DNA of 64,000 nucleotides from Pictodentalium vernedei (taxonomy: Eukaryota; Mollusca; Scaphopoda; Dentaliida; Dentaliidae), in the NCBI GenBank assembly GCA_031216915.1, contig CM062294.1:391893217-391957216 (forward strand), read 5' to 3'. Under the pieces are notes generated by a model that searched no databases, was not told the origin of the DNA, and worked only from the letters and a program-made list of their open reading frames with translations. The translations under genes were made by a program, and so were the position numbers. Positions 11,011 to 23,374 of the stretch are shown in pieces (the first letter of the stretch is position 1; every line of letters begins with the position of its first letter).

Positions 11011-13239
11011 CAGGCCTGGAAATAATTTTTTTGGGTGCATCGGTCATAATGACTGGCTCCATAATGATCGGATCGGTCATACAGTAACCCGGGTCGGTCA
11101 TATTTTTTGGCTTCCAAATCAAACATTAACTAGGGCATACTGCCCCATGTCTAAGCCCAGGGGGTGCTTGCAGTGGGTTGAGAACAAATCGAGTGGTGGG
11201 CTTGAACACGAAGACTTGAGTCTGTGACTGGGTTTTTCTTGATAAACGATACTGATAAAATGACGATCTCACATCATTCATTTTATGAACGAAATACAAA
11301 ATCAACATTGGTTTTCAGCACCATCTGTCAAATCACAAATTAGTATGTAACATGTTTAACTTTCAGTGTTCAATTATTTTAATATATTTACTCATATTTC
11401 AGTTGCTTTGTGAATAAAATTTTATTAAATCCACGTGTGTTGTTCGCATTTTTTTCAGTAAACATTGTTGTTTTTGGTAACTGCATCACGTGCAAACAAG
11501 GACGAAAACCAGCAAATTAAACACTAATTACTCAATAAAACATCAAATGAATAATGCAAATATAAAATAAAACGCGGGATTAAAAAAGCGCCCATAATAG
11601 CACATACCACAAAGATGTACGTGCGTGAACTCGCCCCTCAGGTGACATCCAAAGAAACAAAAAATTCTCATTTTATGCGAATTCAGTTCGTTCACAGGAA
11701 TTGAGATTTTTTTTTTTCTTTCTATGTCACCTGAGAGACTCACTCATTTCATATTCATTACAATACTTAGTCTCTCCAATTTACACCCACTCTTGACTCA
11801 ATACTAATCCCCCCCCCCCCCCCCCCCCCCCCACATCATGAATGTCCCGGTTGGAAATTTCAAGTAGATCTGTGACTTTCACAACATTCTAGAGCGGGCA
11901 GTGCTCTAATAGCCAGTTGGAATATATTCGCGCTTGAATTTTGTAAAAATTACATCAACAGATCAACTTCTGCTTGGACCGCTCCTATCCCCTCCCCCCT
12001 CCTCTTGTCGGGTTGCACAGAGTCTCCTGGCTTCGGACCGGCCAGGGGTACTTTGGTAAACTACTATAGAAAATGTATTGATATTGATAACAATACACTT
12101 TTAATAGTAGTTTCCTGTAGTACTCCAGGGTGCCATCCTTATAGTACGCTTATGGGAAAAACTGAAGTCAATACACTTTTCATGATAGTTTTTCTTAGTA
12201 CTCGAGAGTTCCATCACTGTGGCACACTTATGGGGATTGACTATTGGGGAAAATTCACATAATGCCTACCCCTATGGTGGTACCCTGGAGTACTCAGGAA
12301 ATTTACTATAGAAAATGTATTGACGCTAATACTTCTATAGGAAATTACCAATTAACGTGTTCAAATGCCCGATTTATTATTAGATTCCATTGCGATGACT
12401 GATTCATACATATTGTGGGAAAAGCCATACAAATATCATCGGCAGACTTTAAAGACATTTATTGTGTGTGTGACTGACCGTGTTGCAACAAAGCCACATG
12501 CGATTATTATAATAAAGAAAACAAACAGAACCTCTGATCGATCGAGTGGTTGTTTCTGATTGTGTACACAATAATTTGTAATTTCTGCATCTTGTATAGA
12601 TTCTTGTATGGATTCACCCCCCCACCCCCCAAGCTGTCTTCAAAAATAACCCGACACAATAGAAAGCAATTACAATTCAGCTGATAAAAATATACATTTA
12701 ACACGCCCTGGTTCATGTATAAATTATTCAGTATATTATGGGCATGTTTTGGGAATAATTGACAAGTAAGGTGCATGTTGTCAAGTTTGTGGATATTATT
12801 CAGCAAAGTGAATTCGTGAAAATAAAAACATCATTTTTGCTTCGGAATGAATTTTATTTCAATTACCTCATTTTGACATATCAAGGCAATCAACGATCAA
12901 TTTCTTGAATGTTAGATGGAAAAGGAAATCTGCACTGTTTTCCAGCCTCCAGATAACATTGTTACTCACCTAATTTCGTTTCAAATTCACTTGCAAACTG
13001 GCAGACTTTTACAGTTTTCGAAATTGGAGGAGTGGGCTTAAACATGGAAAGGGCACCTTGTTTTCGAAATGAAGAAAGTTAGGGGGTGGGCTTAATCACG
13101 AATATAGGCTTCGACACGGGTCAGTATGATACTTGGGAGAAAAATGCGCTGGTCATTCATGACCAGTTAGATACAGATAGCGCCGGTCAACGTTTTGTGG
13201 CGGTCACTATCCGTTACCGATCACTTATTTCCAGACCTG
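11011..13239. mobile_element. Non-autonomous hAT-type DNA transposon
   Basis: Terminal inverted repeats CAGGCCTGGAAATAA at the left and the complement of CAGGTCTGGAAATAA at the right. The element is flanked by an 8-bp direct repeat, CTTCCGAG (11003-11010) and CTTCTGAG (13240-13247), one mismatch. An 8-bp duplication and CAG-starting ends are typical of hAT. The 2.2-kb inside has no transposase that I recognise. It holds a 24-base C tract (11809-11832) and a loosely repeated stretch at 12030-12340. Inserted in DIRS copy 2. Confidence 0.82.
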
Positions 13240-16051
13240 CTTCTGAGACAACACTCTTCCCACTAATCTTCCATGACATAAATCCAGTTTCTCGCCAAGA
13301 TAATAACCTTCCCTCAACTGATGAGCAATAGAGGTCTTATTCATCACCTGTACGACTAACGAGGCTTGGGGAAGGAGAAACTGCATCCTCCCCATGAAGA
13401 ACCTTGTCCCAGTGTCTTACTGGGATCTGACTTATAGTCTGGATCAGACCTGCACCCCTTTTTTGAGTCGCTATACTGACAACCTCCGGAGTAAGTATAA
13501 GAGGATTTATTGTATCCTCGCGAGGAGTTCCTTTAGCCGATTAAGTGGAACGACCTCACTTACCCCGGTCTGTTGAAGCATGTTGAGGCACAGACTTCTG
13601 TAGCAGTGTACTAGAAGCTTTCTTGTAGCCTGTTCATAGACTAACAAAGTTTGTCATCAAATAGAGTATATCCAGAGACCTGAGCGACTCAGAGAGAGCT
13701 TTTCACCTTGTCATCTATAAGTGATGACGACGCAAGGGCAGCATCACGTCTGATCAACTCCCAATTTGCAACGGTCAGGGCGTAGTTGAACGTGACATAC
13801 ATGACTGACCTGGAAAGAACTCTAAGCGAGGAACAAACGTCCTCAAATTCCTTCCCATTAAGACGTTGTGCCATAGCTCTGGTGAGGTGATCTGCATAGG
13901 ACATCACGTCCAGATTCTCTCTATTGGATGAAATACCACATTCCATCACTTCCGAGCGTGTATTGAATGATGCAGGTAGGGACATGTTTTCATCCCTGGC
14001 CTGCTCATCTAAACGCAGAGGAGCTCTCTAAACATCTTCTTCAACTGTTTTAAATGAACGTAGTCCAAGGAACGGTATATTTATTGAAAATGATAAGCAA
14101 CCGCCTTCCTCTTAACACTAGAGATGTGAATATGGTGTCGATAACATGGCTGAGGGCCTCCGACATCTGTCGAGACTGTTTTGAGAATGAAAGAACATCC
14201 TCTTTCCTCCACACGAAATCTGCTTCAGAGAAGACAGCGGTTTCTCTACAGTAGTTGCAGCTTGCTGATCAGGTGGGACAAAGTCAGTATAATCCTCTTC
14301 CTTGTCCCTTTAACCATCCGACTGATTCAGCTGTGACATTCTGTCATTTGCATTGGCGTGAACAGATGGTTGGACCGACCCAGCACCGTCGGACAACTCC
14401 CCACCGGAGACTGCTCTTGTACTTGCTGGGATGCCGCGATCAGCTGCGCAATCTGTGACAGCAAGTCCATTACCAAGGCTTGAGGAGTAGCGGTTTTGTT
14501 TTTTTTGCCGCTTGCTACTCCAGGGACTAAGATCCAGAGATAGATGCCTTCTCCGAACGTCCCAATGAACAAAGCCTCGGATCGCTAGCTACTGGATGGT
14601 CCGACTTCACAGGCGAAGACTGGCTCCGTATTCGTCCAACTGGCTGGATATCTGAAGATGGGTAACGAGCATGCGGTCTTTTGTGCTCTTATAACATTGC
14701 AGAGGAAGTCGTAACTGAAACCGACCTGGGCTGCAGACTAGACGGAGTGTCCCGAGCGACGGGCGGACATATGCTCCGACACGTGCAAGTTTCTCAAAAC
14801 AACATTTGGCCCCAAATGTTGTTGGGTTAGAGAGGGACCTCTCCTGCTCGCAGTCTTATCAGACCTCACCAAGCCTCCCGAAAAGAAAACTTGGTTCCAG
14901 CTTGTGCAAGTTTCTCACCCCAGAAGTTGTTAGGCTGGAGAGAGGCCTCTCCTGCTTGCGACCTTGTCAGACCTTGCCGAGCCTCCCTTAAAGAAACTTG
15001 CTGACTTCCTCCCTATTTCCATCATCGCTGGGTGAGCTATTGTTTTTAAGGTGCTTGCTCTACCCAAATCTACACTTCCTTTGACCGCAATGGATATACC
15101 TGGTGTCATGGCTCCCACGGATGAAGTAACCGCTTCACCGGTCGAGCTAACTGCTTGCAAGAGATTAGGAACACTAACTAGAGACCTTATCCCTTGCTTA
15201 ATATTCATGAGCACCTTGCAGCTAGCTCTATTTGCTCAGCAGAGAGCGACGACGGTAGCACACTTTGGATGGGTGCCACAATACCATCACCATGTTCATG
15301 TTCCTCTGAAATAGAAACGGAAAAACTTGAATTTTATTATGGTGAGAGATCCGGCATAGGAACCTCACTGCCAACAACGCGACACCCGTCTCCAATGTCT
15401 GTCATGCCAATGTACACAGTAGGACAAGAAGCTGCAGGAGTGCATCGACTACAGACAAGGCAACCAGCATGTAAATCTGAGGAAGACTACCACGCCTTGC
15501 ATTTAGAGCAGTAAGCTTTCATAATTACAATCAAAAGACAAAGTCGATAGCACTCCTACAAACTCCACAACAAAATATATGATAAACATACATGAATAAT
15601 CGCAATCAAAATAAAATACAAAAATTTTTGAAAAAAAGCTTGAAAAAAATGGAACATAATGAGCCCAAGAGCATCCGGATAGAGCCTAAGTGTAGACAAA
15701 ATCCAAATATTATGAGCAACACTACCGGAATAATAATCAAAGTATCCTAAAGTAATTCTACAGTAACATAATATGAAATACTACATATAATTGACGATGT
15801 TGCCAATGTAAACAACATCAAGGAAAAAACCGGAAACAAGACATCAAGCATAAAAGACCCTAAGTCAGAAACCAATTTAAATGCTACCAGATGCAAGCTA
15901 GATCTTCACTCGAAGAAAAATCGATACATCGGATATAAGATGCAAGACTAAAACGACCTAACACCCCTAGGGTGAGGACGTAACCATGGGAATAAACAGA
16001 ATAAATATTCTGTAATACACGTTAAACTCCCAAGAAATTTAATAAAAAATA
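13240..16051 (-). mobile_element. DIRS copy 2, gag-like region
   Basis: Minus-strand similarity to the gag-like frames of copies 1 and 3: ELIRRDAALASSSLIDDKVK near 13700-13780, ATPQALVMDLLSQIAQLIAA near 14400-14490, and a Cys-rich start near 15470-15520. A duplication of roughly 115 bp lies at about 14812-15000. Broken in many places. The MITE at 16052 interrupts its 5' leader. Confidence 0.75.
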
Positions 16052-16668
16052 ATCCTTTTTTGAAACTACCATCTTGGGACTTTAATCTATGCAAGGTCAC
16101 GGGGTGTAAACAAAGTGATTTCCATGTTCATCGCGTTGAGTTCTGTGCCAGCCAAATCTATTAGTTTTGTGAAATATCAAGTTTAAATTTGTAAAACCAA
16201 TGTCGTCATTCGAATAAAATGAAAGGGCAACCCGAGACGATGTCAAACGATGGAATATTGCAGGTTTACAGAGTTTTTTTTACAGAGGCTGGGACTTGTT
16301 TTGAATGGCAACAAGGATACGTGTGTTGCGCAGAGTTTCTCGGCTTGGGAAATCACTGGAAGTTGTTGAAAACAGTGCCCATGGCCACTGAGTAATGACA
16401 GAGTGTGCATTGAAACACCATTTTTGTCGATAGAAATTCAATTAAAAATAATGAAAGTTCTCATACAATATTGCTTTTGCCTTAAACAAATGGTAACCTT
16501 GGCTAAATGTTTTTTGAATTGTCACTGATGAACGTAATAGGGTCCGAAGCACTTCACCTGCTCTCTTCTCCCATTGCTCACGTGTTTTCCTGAAATGTTT
16601 ACACCTCGTGATCTGTGACCTTGCATAGATTAAAGTTCAAGATGGCAGTTTCGAAAAAGGCTTATTTC
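16052..16668. mobile_element. MITE with about 60-bp terminal inverted repeats
   Basis: The left end reads CTTTTTTGAAACTACCATCTTG then GACTTTAATCTATGCAAGG. The right end is its reverse complement with few changes. An 11-base direct repeat AATAAAAAATA flanks it (16041-16051 and 16669-16679). The empty version of the site can be read in DIRS copy 1 near 6175-6205. Superfamily not assigned; no protein. Confidence 0.75.
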
Positions 16669-16679
16669 AATAAAAAATA

Positions 16680-16934
16680 GCCAAAAAGCTTAGAAGTTTA
16701 ACAGGAAGGGTTCATGGAAGGATAGGGAAGGAATACTGAACAAAACAGAGGAATAATCATTAGCAAGAATGATGAAATCAGGTGTATGTCTTGAAAATGG
16801 GAAACATGAAATAATTTTTATAATTATTATAAAGTTACAGCCCTGAACATCTAAAACGACCGTAGTTCACTTCCATCATTCATTAACAGCCTTGGATCCA
16901 CTAATTCTTGCACTGATTTGTGTCTGGCATCCTC
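16680..16934 (-). mobile_element. DIRS copy 2, 5' leader end
   Basis: Aligns with about 6205-6465 of copy 1 (shared AGTTACAGCCCTGAA and TGTGTCTGGCATC). It stops where a family B element begins. I did not find the right terminal repeat of this copy. Confidence 0.7.
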
Positions 16935-18555
16935 AAATGAAAGTGTCAATGACACTGTAGCTCAACTTGTCAAGACATGTACATGTATAGTATGTGACAC
17001 AGCAATGACAAACATCTGGGTAATGACCTGATAACAAAGGTACATATAAAGTATTGTAACGGTCTGTACATAAATACTGGCCGTAGCCTGTAACAAATGT
17101 ATAGGTAAAGTATTGTAAAGGTGGGTGACAGTCAGATGCTAAACTAGAAAAGAAATCTTTGAGTCCCAGAGTGGGTCTGACTGAACCGCAAAATATTTGT
17201 TCTTGTAGCACAGTGATAACAAAGGCACCCCAAAAAACACTCATTCCTGTCCCAAGGTGAAAACAAAGGTACCCAAGAAGTTTCGTGAAGATCAGTTCAT
17301 AAATACGAGCTGTATAGAAGTTGTGACAAAAAACTGATTGGCCCTAATTTCAGTACACTGGCAGCCATCTTGAATTTTGGACCGCACTCAGAAACACTCG
17401 TTCTCGTCCCAAGGTGATATCAAAGGTACCCAAGAAGTTTCGTGACGATCGGTTGATAAATACAACCTCTAGCCCAAGCCGTATTGACATGTGCACTTAC
17501 AGTGTTAAAGTAGCCCTAAACTAGAGGTACTGTGAGCAAACTCACAAAGTGATACCCCCCCGCCTGAAATGTATAAGTTAGATTATCTTCCCCTGGAAAT
17601 GTCAGAACGGAATTATATTGCTTCATGCACATCTTCATATGGAGTTCTTCCATTGTGTAAAGTTTCATGAAAATTCTTCAAACGGTTTAGGAGGAGTTAC
17701 GCTTACAAGGATGGACAGACGGTATAGATTATCTTCCCTTGGAAATGTCAGAACGGAATTATATTGCTTCATGCACATCTGCATATAAAGTTCTTCCACT
17801 GTGTAAAGTTTCATGAAAATTCTTCAAACGGTTTAGGAGGAGTTGTGCTTACAAGGATGGACAGATGGTATAAGTTAGATTATCTCCCCTTGGAAATGTC
17901 TGAACGGAATTATATTGCTTCATGCACATCTTCATATGGAGTTCTTCCATTGTGTAAAGTTTCATGAAAATTCTTCAAACGGTTTAGGAGGAGTTGCGCT
18001 TACAAGGATGGACAGACGGTATAAGTTAGATTATCTCCCCTTGGAAATGTCAGAACAGAATTATATTGCTTCATGCACATCTTCATATGGCGTTCTTCCA
18101 TTGTGTAAAGTTTCATGAAAATTCTTCAAACGGTTTAGGAGTTGCGCTTACAAGGATGGACAGACGGACAGACGGACGGACGGACAGGGTGATCCCTATA
18201 TACCCCCCAAACTTTGTTTGCAGGGGGGGGGGAGGGGGGTATAATAAATCAAAATTCATCTAATTTGCATAATTTCTGCACGAGAAAAAACCCCGTACTA
18301 TATGTGATGTATTCTATGTTACTAAACATTCATACAAAAATTTATTCAAATCAGAACTTTCATACAGAAGTTCTGTACAAAAGACTGATTGCACTAATTT
18401 GGGTACAAAATGGCTGCTGGTGGCCATCTTGAATTTCGGACCACACCCAAAAACACTCGTTCTCATCTCACGGTGATAACAAAGGTACCCAAAAAGTTTC
18501 GTAAAGATCGGTTCATAAATACGGCCTCTAGCCTGAGCCGTATAGAAGTTGTGTA
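16935..18555 (+). mobile_element. Tandem-repeat element, family B, copy 1 (3' end missing)
   Basis: 5' end TGAAAGTGTCAATGACACTG with the hairpin AGTGTCA-A-TGACACT, then GTAGCTCAACTTG. The body has about 150-bp units with CCATCTTGAATTT, AACACTCGTTCTC and GGTACCCAAGAAGTTTCGT. It is interrupted at 17518 by family H and cut at 18555 by family I, so its 3' hairpin is not seen. Confidence 0.78.
17518..18246 (+). mobile_element. Tandem-repeat element, family H, inside family B
   Basis: 5' end CTAGAGGTACTGTGAG, hairpin GTGAG-CAAA-CTCAC, then GATACCCCCC. Four units of about 150 bp follow (TTATATTGCTTCATGCACATC, TTCTTCAAACGGTTTAGGAG split over each unit), then (GGAC)-rich repeats at 18155-18188. The 3' end has ATACCCCCC...GGGGGGTAT. 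The empty site is readable at about 34430 in another B copy (AGTAGCACTGAATAAATC). Confidence 0.8.
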
Positions 18556-21500
18556 CAATGAAAGTGTCAATGACACTGTAGCTTAACTTGTGTGTTGTGT
18601 TTGATGAAAAGGATAATGTTCAATGTTTATGAAAGGATTATGAAATAAGACAAGAATTGTGATAATTGGGAATATGTTCATCTCTGTTATCTGTATGCTA
18701 TGTTTATGATAAAAATAATGAGGTGTACACTGTACTAAAGAGCTGAGGGGTGGGTTAATATGACCTCACAGTTAATGTATGTGGCCCTCACAGTTAACGT
18801 ATATCAACAAAAGTTACCAAGTTACAGTGAAATTATTTCAAAACGAGTCATCCTATCAAGTTACATTAAAATCCCTTCATAAATATGGCCTGTAGACTGT
18901 GCTAAAGGTTTTCGGGCTTCGGGCCCCTGTAGTCGTCAGTTTCCCAATTGCGTCCAAAGGGGACGTTCTCATCCAGACATTATATGAAGTCAACCTACCA
19001 AGTTACAATGAAATCCCTTAATAAATATGACCTGTAGACTGTGCTAAAGGTTTTTGGGCTTTGGGCTCTGGCAGCCATCATGGTTGAATGATCGCAACCA
19101 AAAGGGGACATTCTCATCTGGGCATCATCTGGAGTGATCCTACAAAGTTACAATGAAATCCCTTCATAAATATGACCTGCAGACTGTGCTCAAGGTTTTT
19201 GGGCTTCAGGCCCCTGAAGCCGTCACAGTCGACCAATCATGACCAAAAGGGGATGTCATCATCTAGGCATTATATGGAGTCAAACTTACGGGTTACAACA
19301 AAGTCCTTCCATAAATATGACCAATAGACTATGCTAAAGGTTTTGGGGTTTTGGGTTCGGGCAGCCATCGAATGATCGTGACCAAAAGGGGACGTTCTCA
19401 TCTAGACATTATTTAGAGTCATCCTACCAAGGTACAATGAAATCCCTTCATAAATATCACCTGTAGACTGTGCTAAAGATTTTTGGGCTTTGGGCCCCTA
19501 TAGCCAACACAGTTGCCTAATGGTGTCCAAAAGGGGCTGTTCTCATCTAGACATTACATGAAGTCTACCTACCAAGTTACAATGAAATCCCTTCATAAAT
19601 ATGATCTGAAGACTGTGCTAAAGGTTTTCGGGCTTTAGGCTTGGGCAGCCATCATGGTTGAATGATCGAAACCAAAAGGGGGCATTCTCATCTGGACATC
19701 ATCTGGAGTGATCCTATGAAGTTACAATGGAATTCCTTTATCAATATGACCTGTAGACTGTGCTCAAGATTTTTGGGTTTCAGGCACCTGTAGCCATCAC
19801 AGTTGACCAACCATGACCAAAAGGGGATGACAACCTACAGACATGCTAAACGTTTTTGGGCTCGGGCAGCCATCAAGGCTGAATGCTCGTGACCAAAAGG
19901 GGACGTTCTCATCTGGACACTATTTGGAGTCATCCTACCAAGCTACAAGGAAATCCCTTCATAATTATGACCTGTAGACTGTTCTAAAGGTTTTCGGGCT
20001 TTGGGCCCCTGAAGCCGTCACAGTTGCCCAATCGTGTCCAAAAGGGAACGTTCTCATCTAGACATTATATGAAGTCAATCTACCAAGTTATAATGAAATC
20101 CCTTCATAAATATGACCTATAGACTGTGCTAAAGGTTTTTGGGCTTCGGGCTCGGGCAGCCATCAGGGTTGAATGATCGCAACCAAAGGGGACAATCTCA
20201 TCTGGGCATCATCTGGAGTGATCATGCAAAGTTACAATGAAATCCCTTCATACATATGACCTGTAGACTGTGCTCAAGGTTTTTGGGCTTCGGGCACCTG
20301 TAGCCATCAGAGTTGACCAATCACGATCAAAAGGGGATGTCATCATCTAGGCATTATATGGAGTCAACCTAACAGGTTACTATGAAATCCTTCTGTAAAT
20401 ATAACCTTTTGCCTATGCTAAAGGTTTTTGGGCTCGGGCACCCAACAAGGCTGAATGATCACGGCCAAAATGGGACGTTCTCATCTAGATATTATTTGGA
20501 GTCATCCTACCAAGTCACAATGAAATCCCTTCATAAATATGACCTGTAGACAGTGCTAAAGGTTTTTGGGCTTCGGGCCCCTGTAGCTGTCACAGTTGTC
20601 CAATCATGTCTAAAAGGGGACGTTCTCATCTAGACATTATATGAAGTCAACCTACCAAGTTACAATGAAATCCCTTCATAAATATGACCTGTAGACTGTG
20701 CTTAAGGTTTTCGGGCTTCGGGCTCGGGCAGCCATCATGGCTGAATGATCACAACCATAGGGGACAATCTCATCTGGGTATCATCTGGAGTGATCCTAAG
20801 AAGTTACAATGAAATCCCTTCATAAATACGACCTGTAGACTGGGCTAAAGGTTTTCGGGCTTCGGGCTTGGGCAGCCATCATGGGTGAATGATCGCAACC
20901 ATAGGGGACAATCTCATCTGGGCATCATCTGGAGTGATCCTAAGAAGTTACAATGAAATCCCTTCATAAATATGACCTGTAGACTGTGCTCAAGGTTTTC
21001 GGGCTTCGGGCACTTGAGCCATCACAACTGACCAATCACGACCAAAAGGAGATGTCATCATCTAGGCATTATATGGAGTCAACCTAACATTTTACAATGA
21101 AATCCTTCCATAAATATGACCTTTTGCCTATTCTAAAGGTTTTTGGGCTCGGGCACCCATCAAGGCTGAATGATCGCGATCAAAATGGGACGTTCTCATC
21201 TAGACATTATTTGGAGTCATCCTACCAAGTTACAATGAAATACCTTCATAAATATGACCTGTAGACTGTGCTAAAGGTTTTCGGGCCCCTGTAGCCGTCA
21301 CAGTTGCCCAATCACGTCCAAAAGGGGACTTTTTCATCTAGCCATTGTATGACCTGTAGACTGTGCTGAAGGTTTTCGGGTTTTGGGCTCGGGCAGTCGT
21401 CACGGTTGGCAGATCATGCCCAAATGGGGAAATTCTCATCTAGACATCATAAGGAGTCATCCTACCAAGTTACAATGAAATCCCTCCACATTAAACATGA

Positions 21501-21690
21501 CCTGCAGACTGTGCTAAAAGGTTTTGGGTTTCAGGCTTGGGCAGCCATCATGGTTGATAGATCATGCCCAAAAGGGGACGTTCTCATCTAGGCATTATAC
21601 ATAGGCATCCTACCAAGTTACAATGAAATCCCTTCATAAATACGACCTGTAGACTGTGCTAATGGTTTTTGGGATTTGGGCTCGGGCAGC
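18556..21690 (+). mobile_element. Tandem-repeat element, family I, copy 1, with higher-order array
   Basis: 5' end as in family B, but with GTAGCTTAACTTG. A 270-bp leader is followed from 18827 by about 20 units of 140-145 bp (TAGACTGTGCTAAAGG, CCAAAAGGGGA). The units fall into four types in a recurring order. The 3' end is absent; the array runs into family J. Inserted in family B. Confidence 0.8.
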
Positions 21691-22330
21691 CATATCTGTT
21701 CTCAAAGATGGACAGACAGACAGATGGATGGATGGGCGGACAGATGGATGGAGCTCTAAGCTCTATCCTTCCCGTGTGTGTGTGTGGGGGGGGGGGGGGG
21801 GGGGGGGGGGGAGATAAAACAAAGGCCAATAACTCCAATAATTTTTATCAGATATTGGTGGTCATCGAACTTGATGTTGACATTGTTGCTACAGAGACAT
21901 TTGCCAAAAAGAATTAAAATTTGTCAACTACTGTTGAAGTTATACCATAAACAAGCATTACACTATATTTTTTATTAAACAAAGGGCAATTACTCCAATA
22001 CTTTTCATCAGATGTCATGGTGATTGTTGCTAGAGAAACATATACCAAAAAGAATTGAAATCCGTTAACTATTGTTCAAGTTATGCCATAAACAAGATTT
22101 ACAGATTATTTTTATAACAAAGGGCAATAACTCCCATAATTTTCAAGAGATATTGGTGGTCATCGAACTTAATGTAGACATTGTTGCTATAGATATAACA
22201 AAAAGAACTGAAATCCTTTAACTATTGTTCAAGTTATGCCAGAAACAAAGTTCGGATGGATGGACAGATGGATGGATGGACAGACAGACAGTTCTACGTT
22301 ATATCCCTAACTGGCGGGGGGATAAAAATA
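21691..22330 (+). mobile_element. Tandem-repeat element, family J
   Basis: A GGAC/GGAT tract (21707-21750) and a 26-base G tract (21786-21811) are followed by three units of about 150 bp (CAAAGGGCAATAACTCC, TTGTTCAAGTTATGCC), a second GGAT/GGAC tract (22256-22290) and an end GGCGGGGGGATAAAAA. Two 3'-like ends bracket one array. No 5' end identified. Confidence 0.6.
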
Positions 22331-22359
22331 CAAGCAAAGGACACATAACTCTGAAGGTA

Positions 22360-22501
22360 CAGGGGACCCCAGTTAATTGAATAGTCACTTTGTCAGTGAA
22401 AATTTGTACTGAAGCTATGGAATGTGGTTTTGTGTATGGAAATTATATTCAATTAATGAGGTTATTCAATTGAGGGTTATCCTATTAAGTGGGATGCACT
22501 G
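22360..22501. mobile_element. pogo/Tigger-like MITE, 142 bp
   Basis: Ends CAGGGGACCCCAGTTAATTG and the complement of CAGTGCATCCCACTTAATAG, flanked by TA on each side (22358-22359 and 22502-22503). A longer relative with matching ends is at 47478-49802. Pogo-like assignment rests on the TA duplication and end sequence only. Confidence 0.6.
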
Positions 22502-22839
22502 TATTTGCACAAAATTCTGAAAACAAACTTGACCTTCAAGTACATCAGTAGCGTATGGTATTTGATCTTTCAATATAGAGCACGGTACAAAATAAAATAC
22601 CGCATCACGACTAGATACAATGAGTCTTACTGCCAAGGTATAAGTTTTGCTGCTATCTTGTCATTAAGAATACATGTTTTTTTTTCTTGTTTTTCATTGA
22701 ACATTTTACAGGCATAGTATTTGTAACTATTTGCTGATCTGAAGCCCACACCCAATTAATTGTTTTAAAAACAATTGTCGATAAAAGCTCATTACAAAGA
22801 AAAATGCGTTCTTGACGATACCTAAGGGTATAGTCAGAA

Positions 22840-23260
22840 ACTTATAGCGAACAAAATATTAAGTTACTTATCTCAGGCAACACTACGTTTCGTGCACAAC
22901 AGTCATCTCCAAATACCATAAATGTGATTAAGCATGTGATAGATTGGATTGTATCCCTTGACACCCCCCCTATGCCCAGATCGACTAAAGAGTCTTCGGG
23001 TAATACACTTGTGGTACAAATCCATAACGATCTCTTTGCACAACTTGCAAGTGTGGGAAAGGGGTTTTTATGGACCTTCCACCAATCCAAGGCATTTGAT
23101 TTGCTCTATGTGAAAGAAGTGGCAATATAACTTGCAATCTCGGCTGAAATGTCAGCTTCACATTTGTCCATTTTGTCTGCATTATTGGGTGATAATTTGA
23201 AGAGATGGCCAACTATTTTTTAATGCTTTGCTGCTGGTGGTTCATTCTCTTTATTTTCAG
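22840..23260 (-). pseudogene. hAT transposase relic, C-terminal dimerisation region
   Basis: The minus strand reads MDKCEADISAEIASYIATSF, one in-frame stop, then SKSNALDWWKVHKNPFPTLA and SCAKRSLWICTTSVLPEDSL. This is the hAT C-terminal block, where the family has EWWK...FP.LA.LAKKYL.IPATSVPSER.FS. Here CTTSVLPED stands for the usual ATSVPSER. No upstream catalytic part was found, so it is a truncated, dead gene. hAT transposases cut and paste DNA transposons. It is not obviously the source for the hAT element at 11011-13239. Confidence 0.78.
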
Positions 23261-23374
23261 TTTTAAAGCAGTCTAACACATGCCCGTTCTTTTCACCTAC
23301 AACATGCATTTCTATTTTTTTCCACAGATAAAGAATGTCCAGTACAATGTTCAGATTCACTAAAAGTTAAAGAT

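Noticed and set aside
17764-18263. Three overlapping short frames with near-identical peptides (MLHAHLH...)
   Set aside because: They are the same frame of consecutive tandem units of family H, not genes.
18827-21690. Regular repeats that might suggest a CRISPR array
   Set aside because: Units are 140-145 bp, contiguous and without unique spacers, in eukaryotic DNA. This is a tandem array in a mobile element.
21669-21978. Frames with long glycine runs
   Set aside because: Translation of the 26-base G tract.
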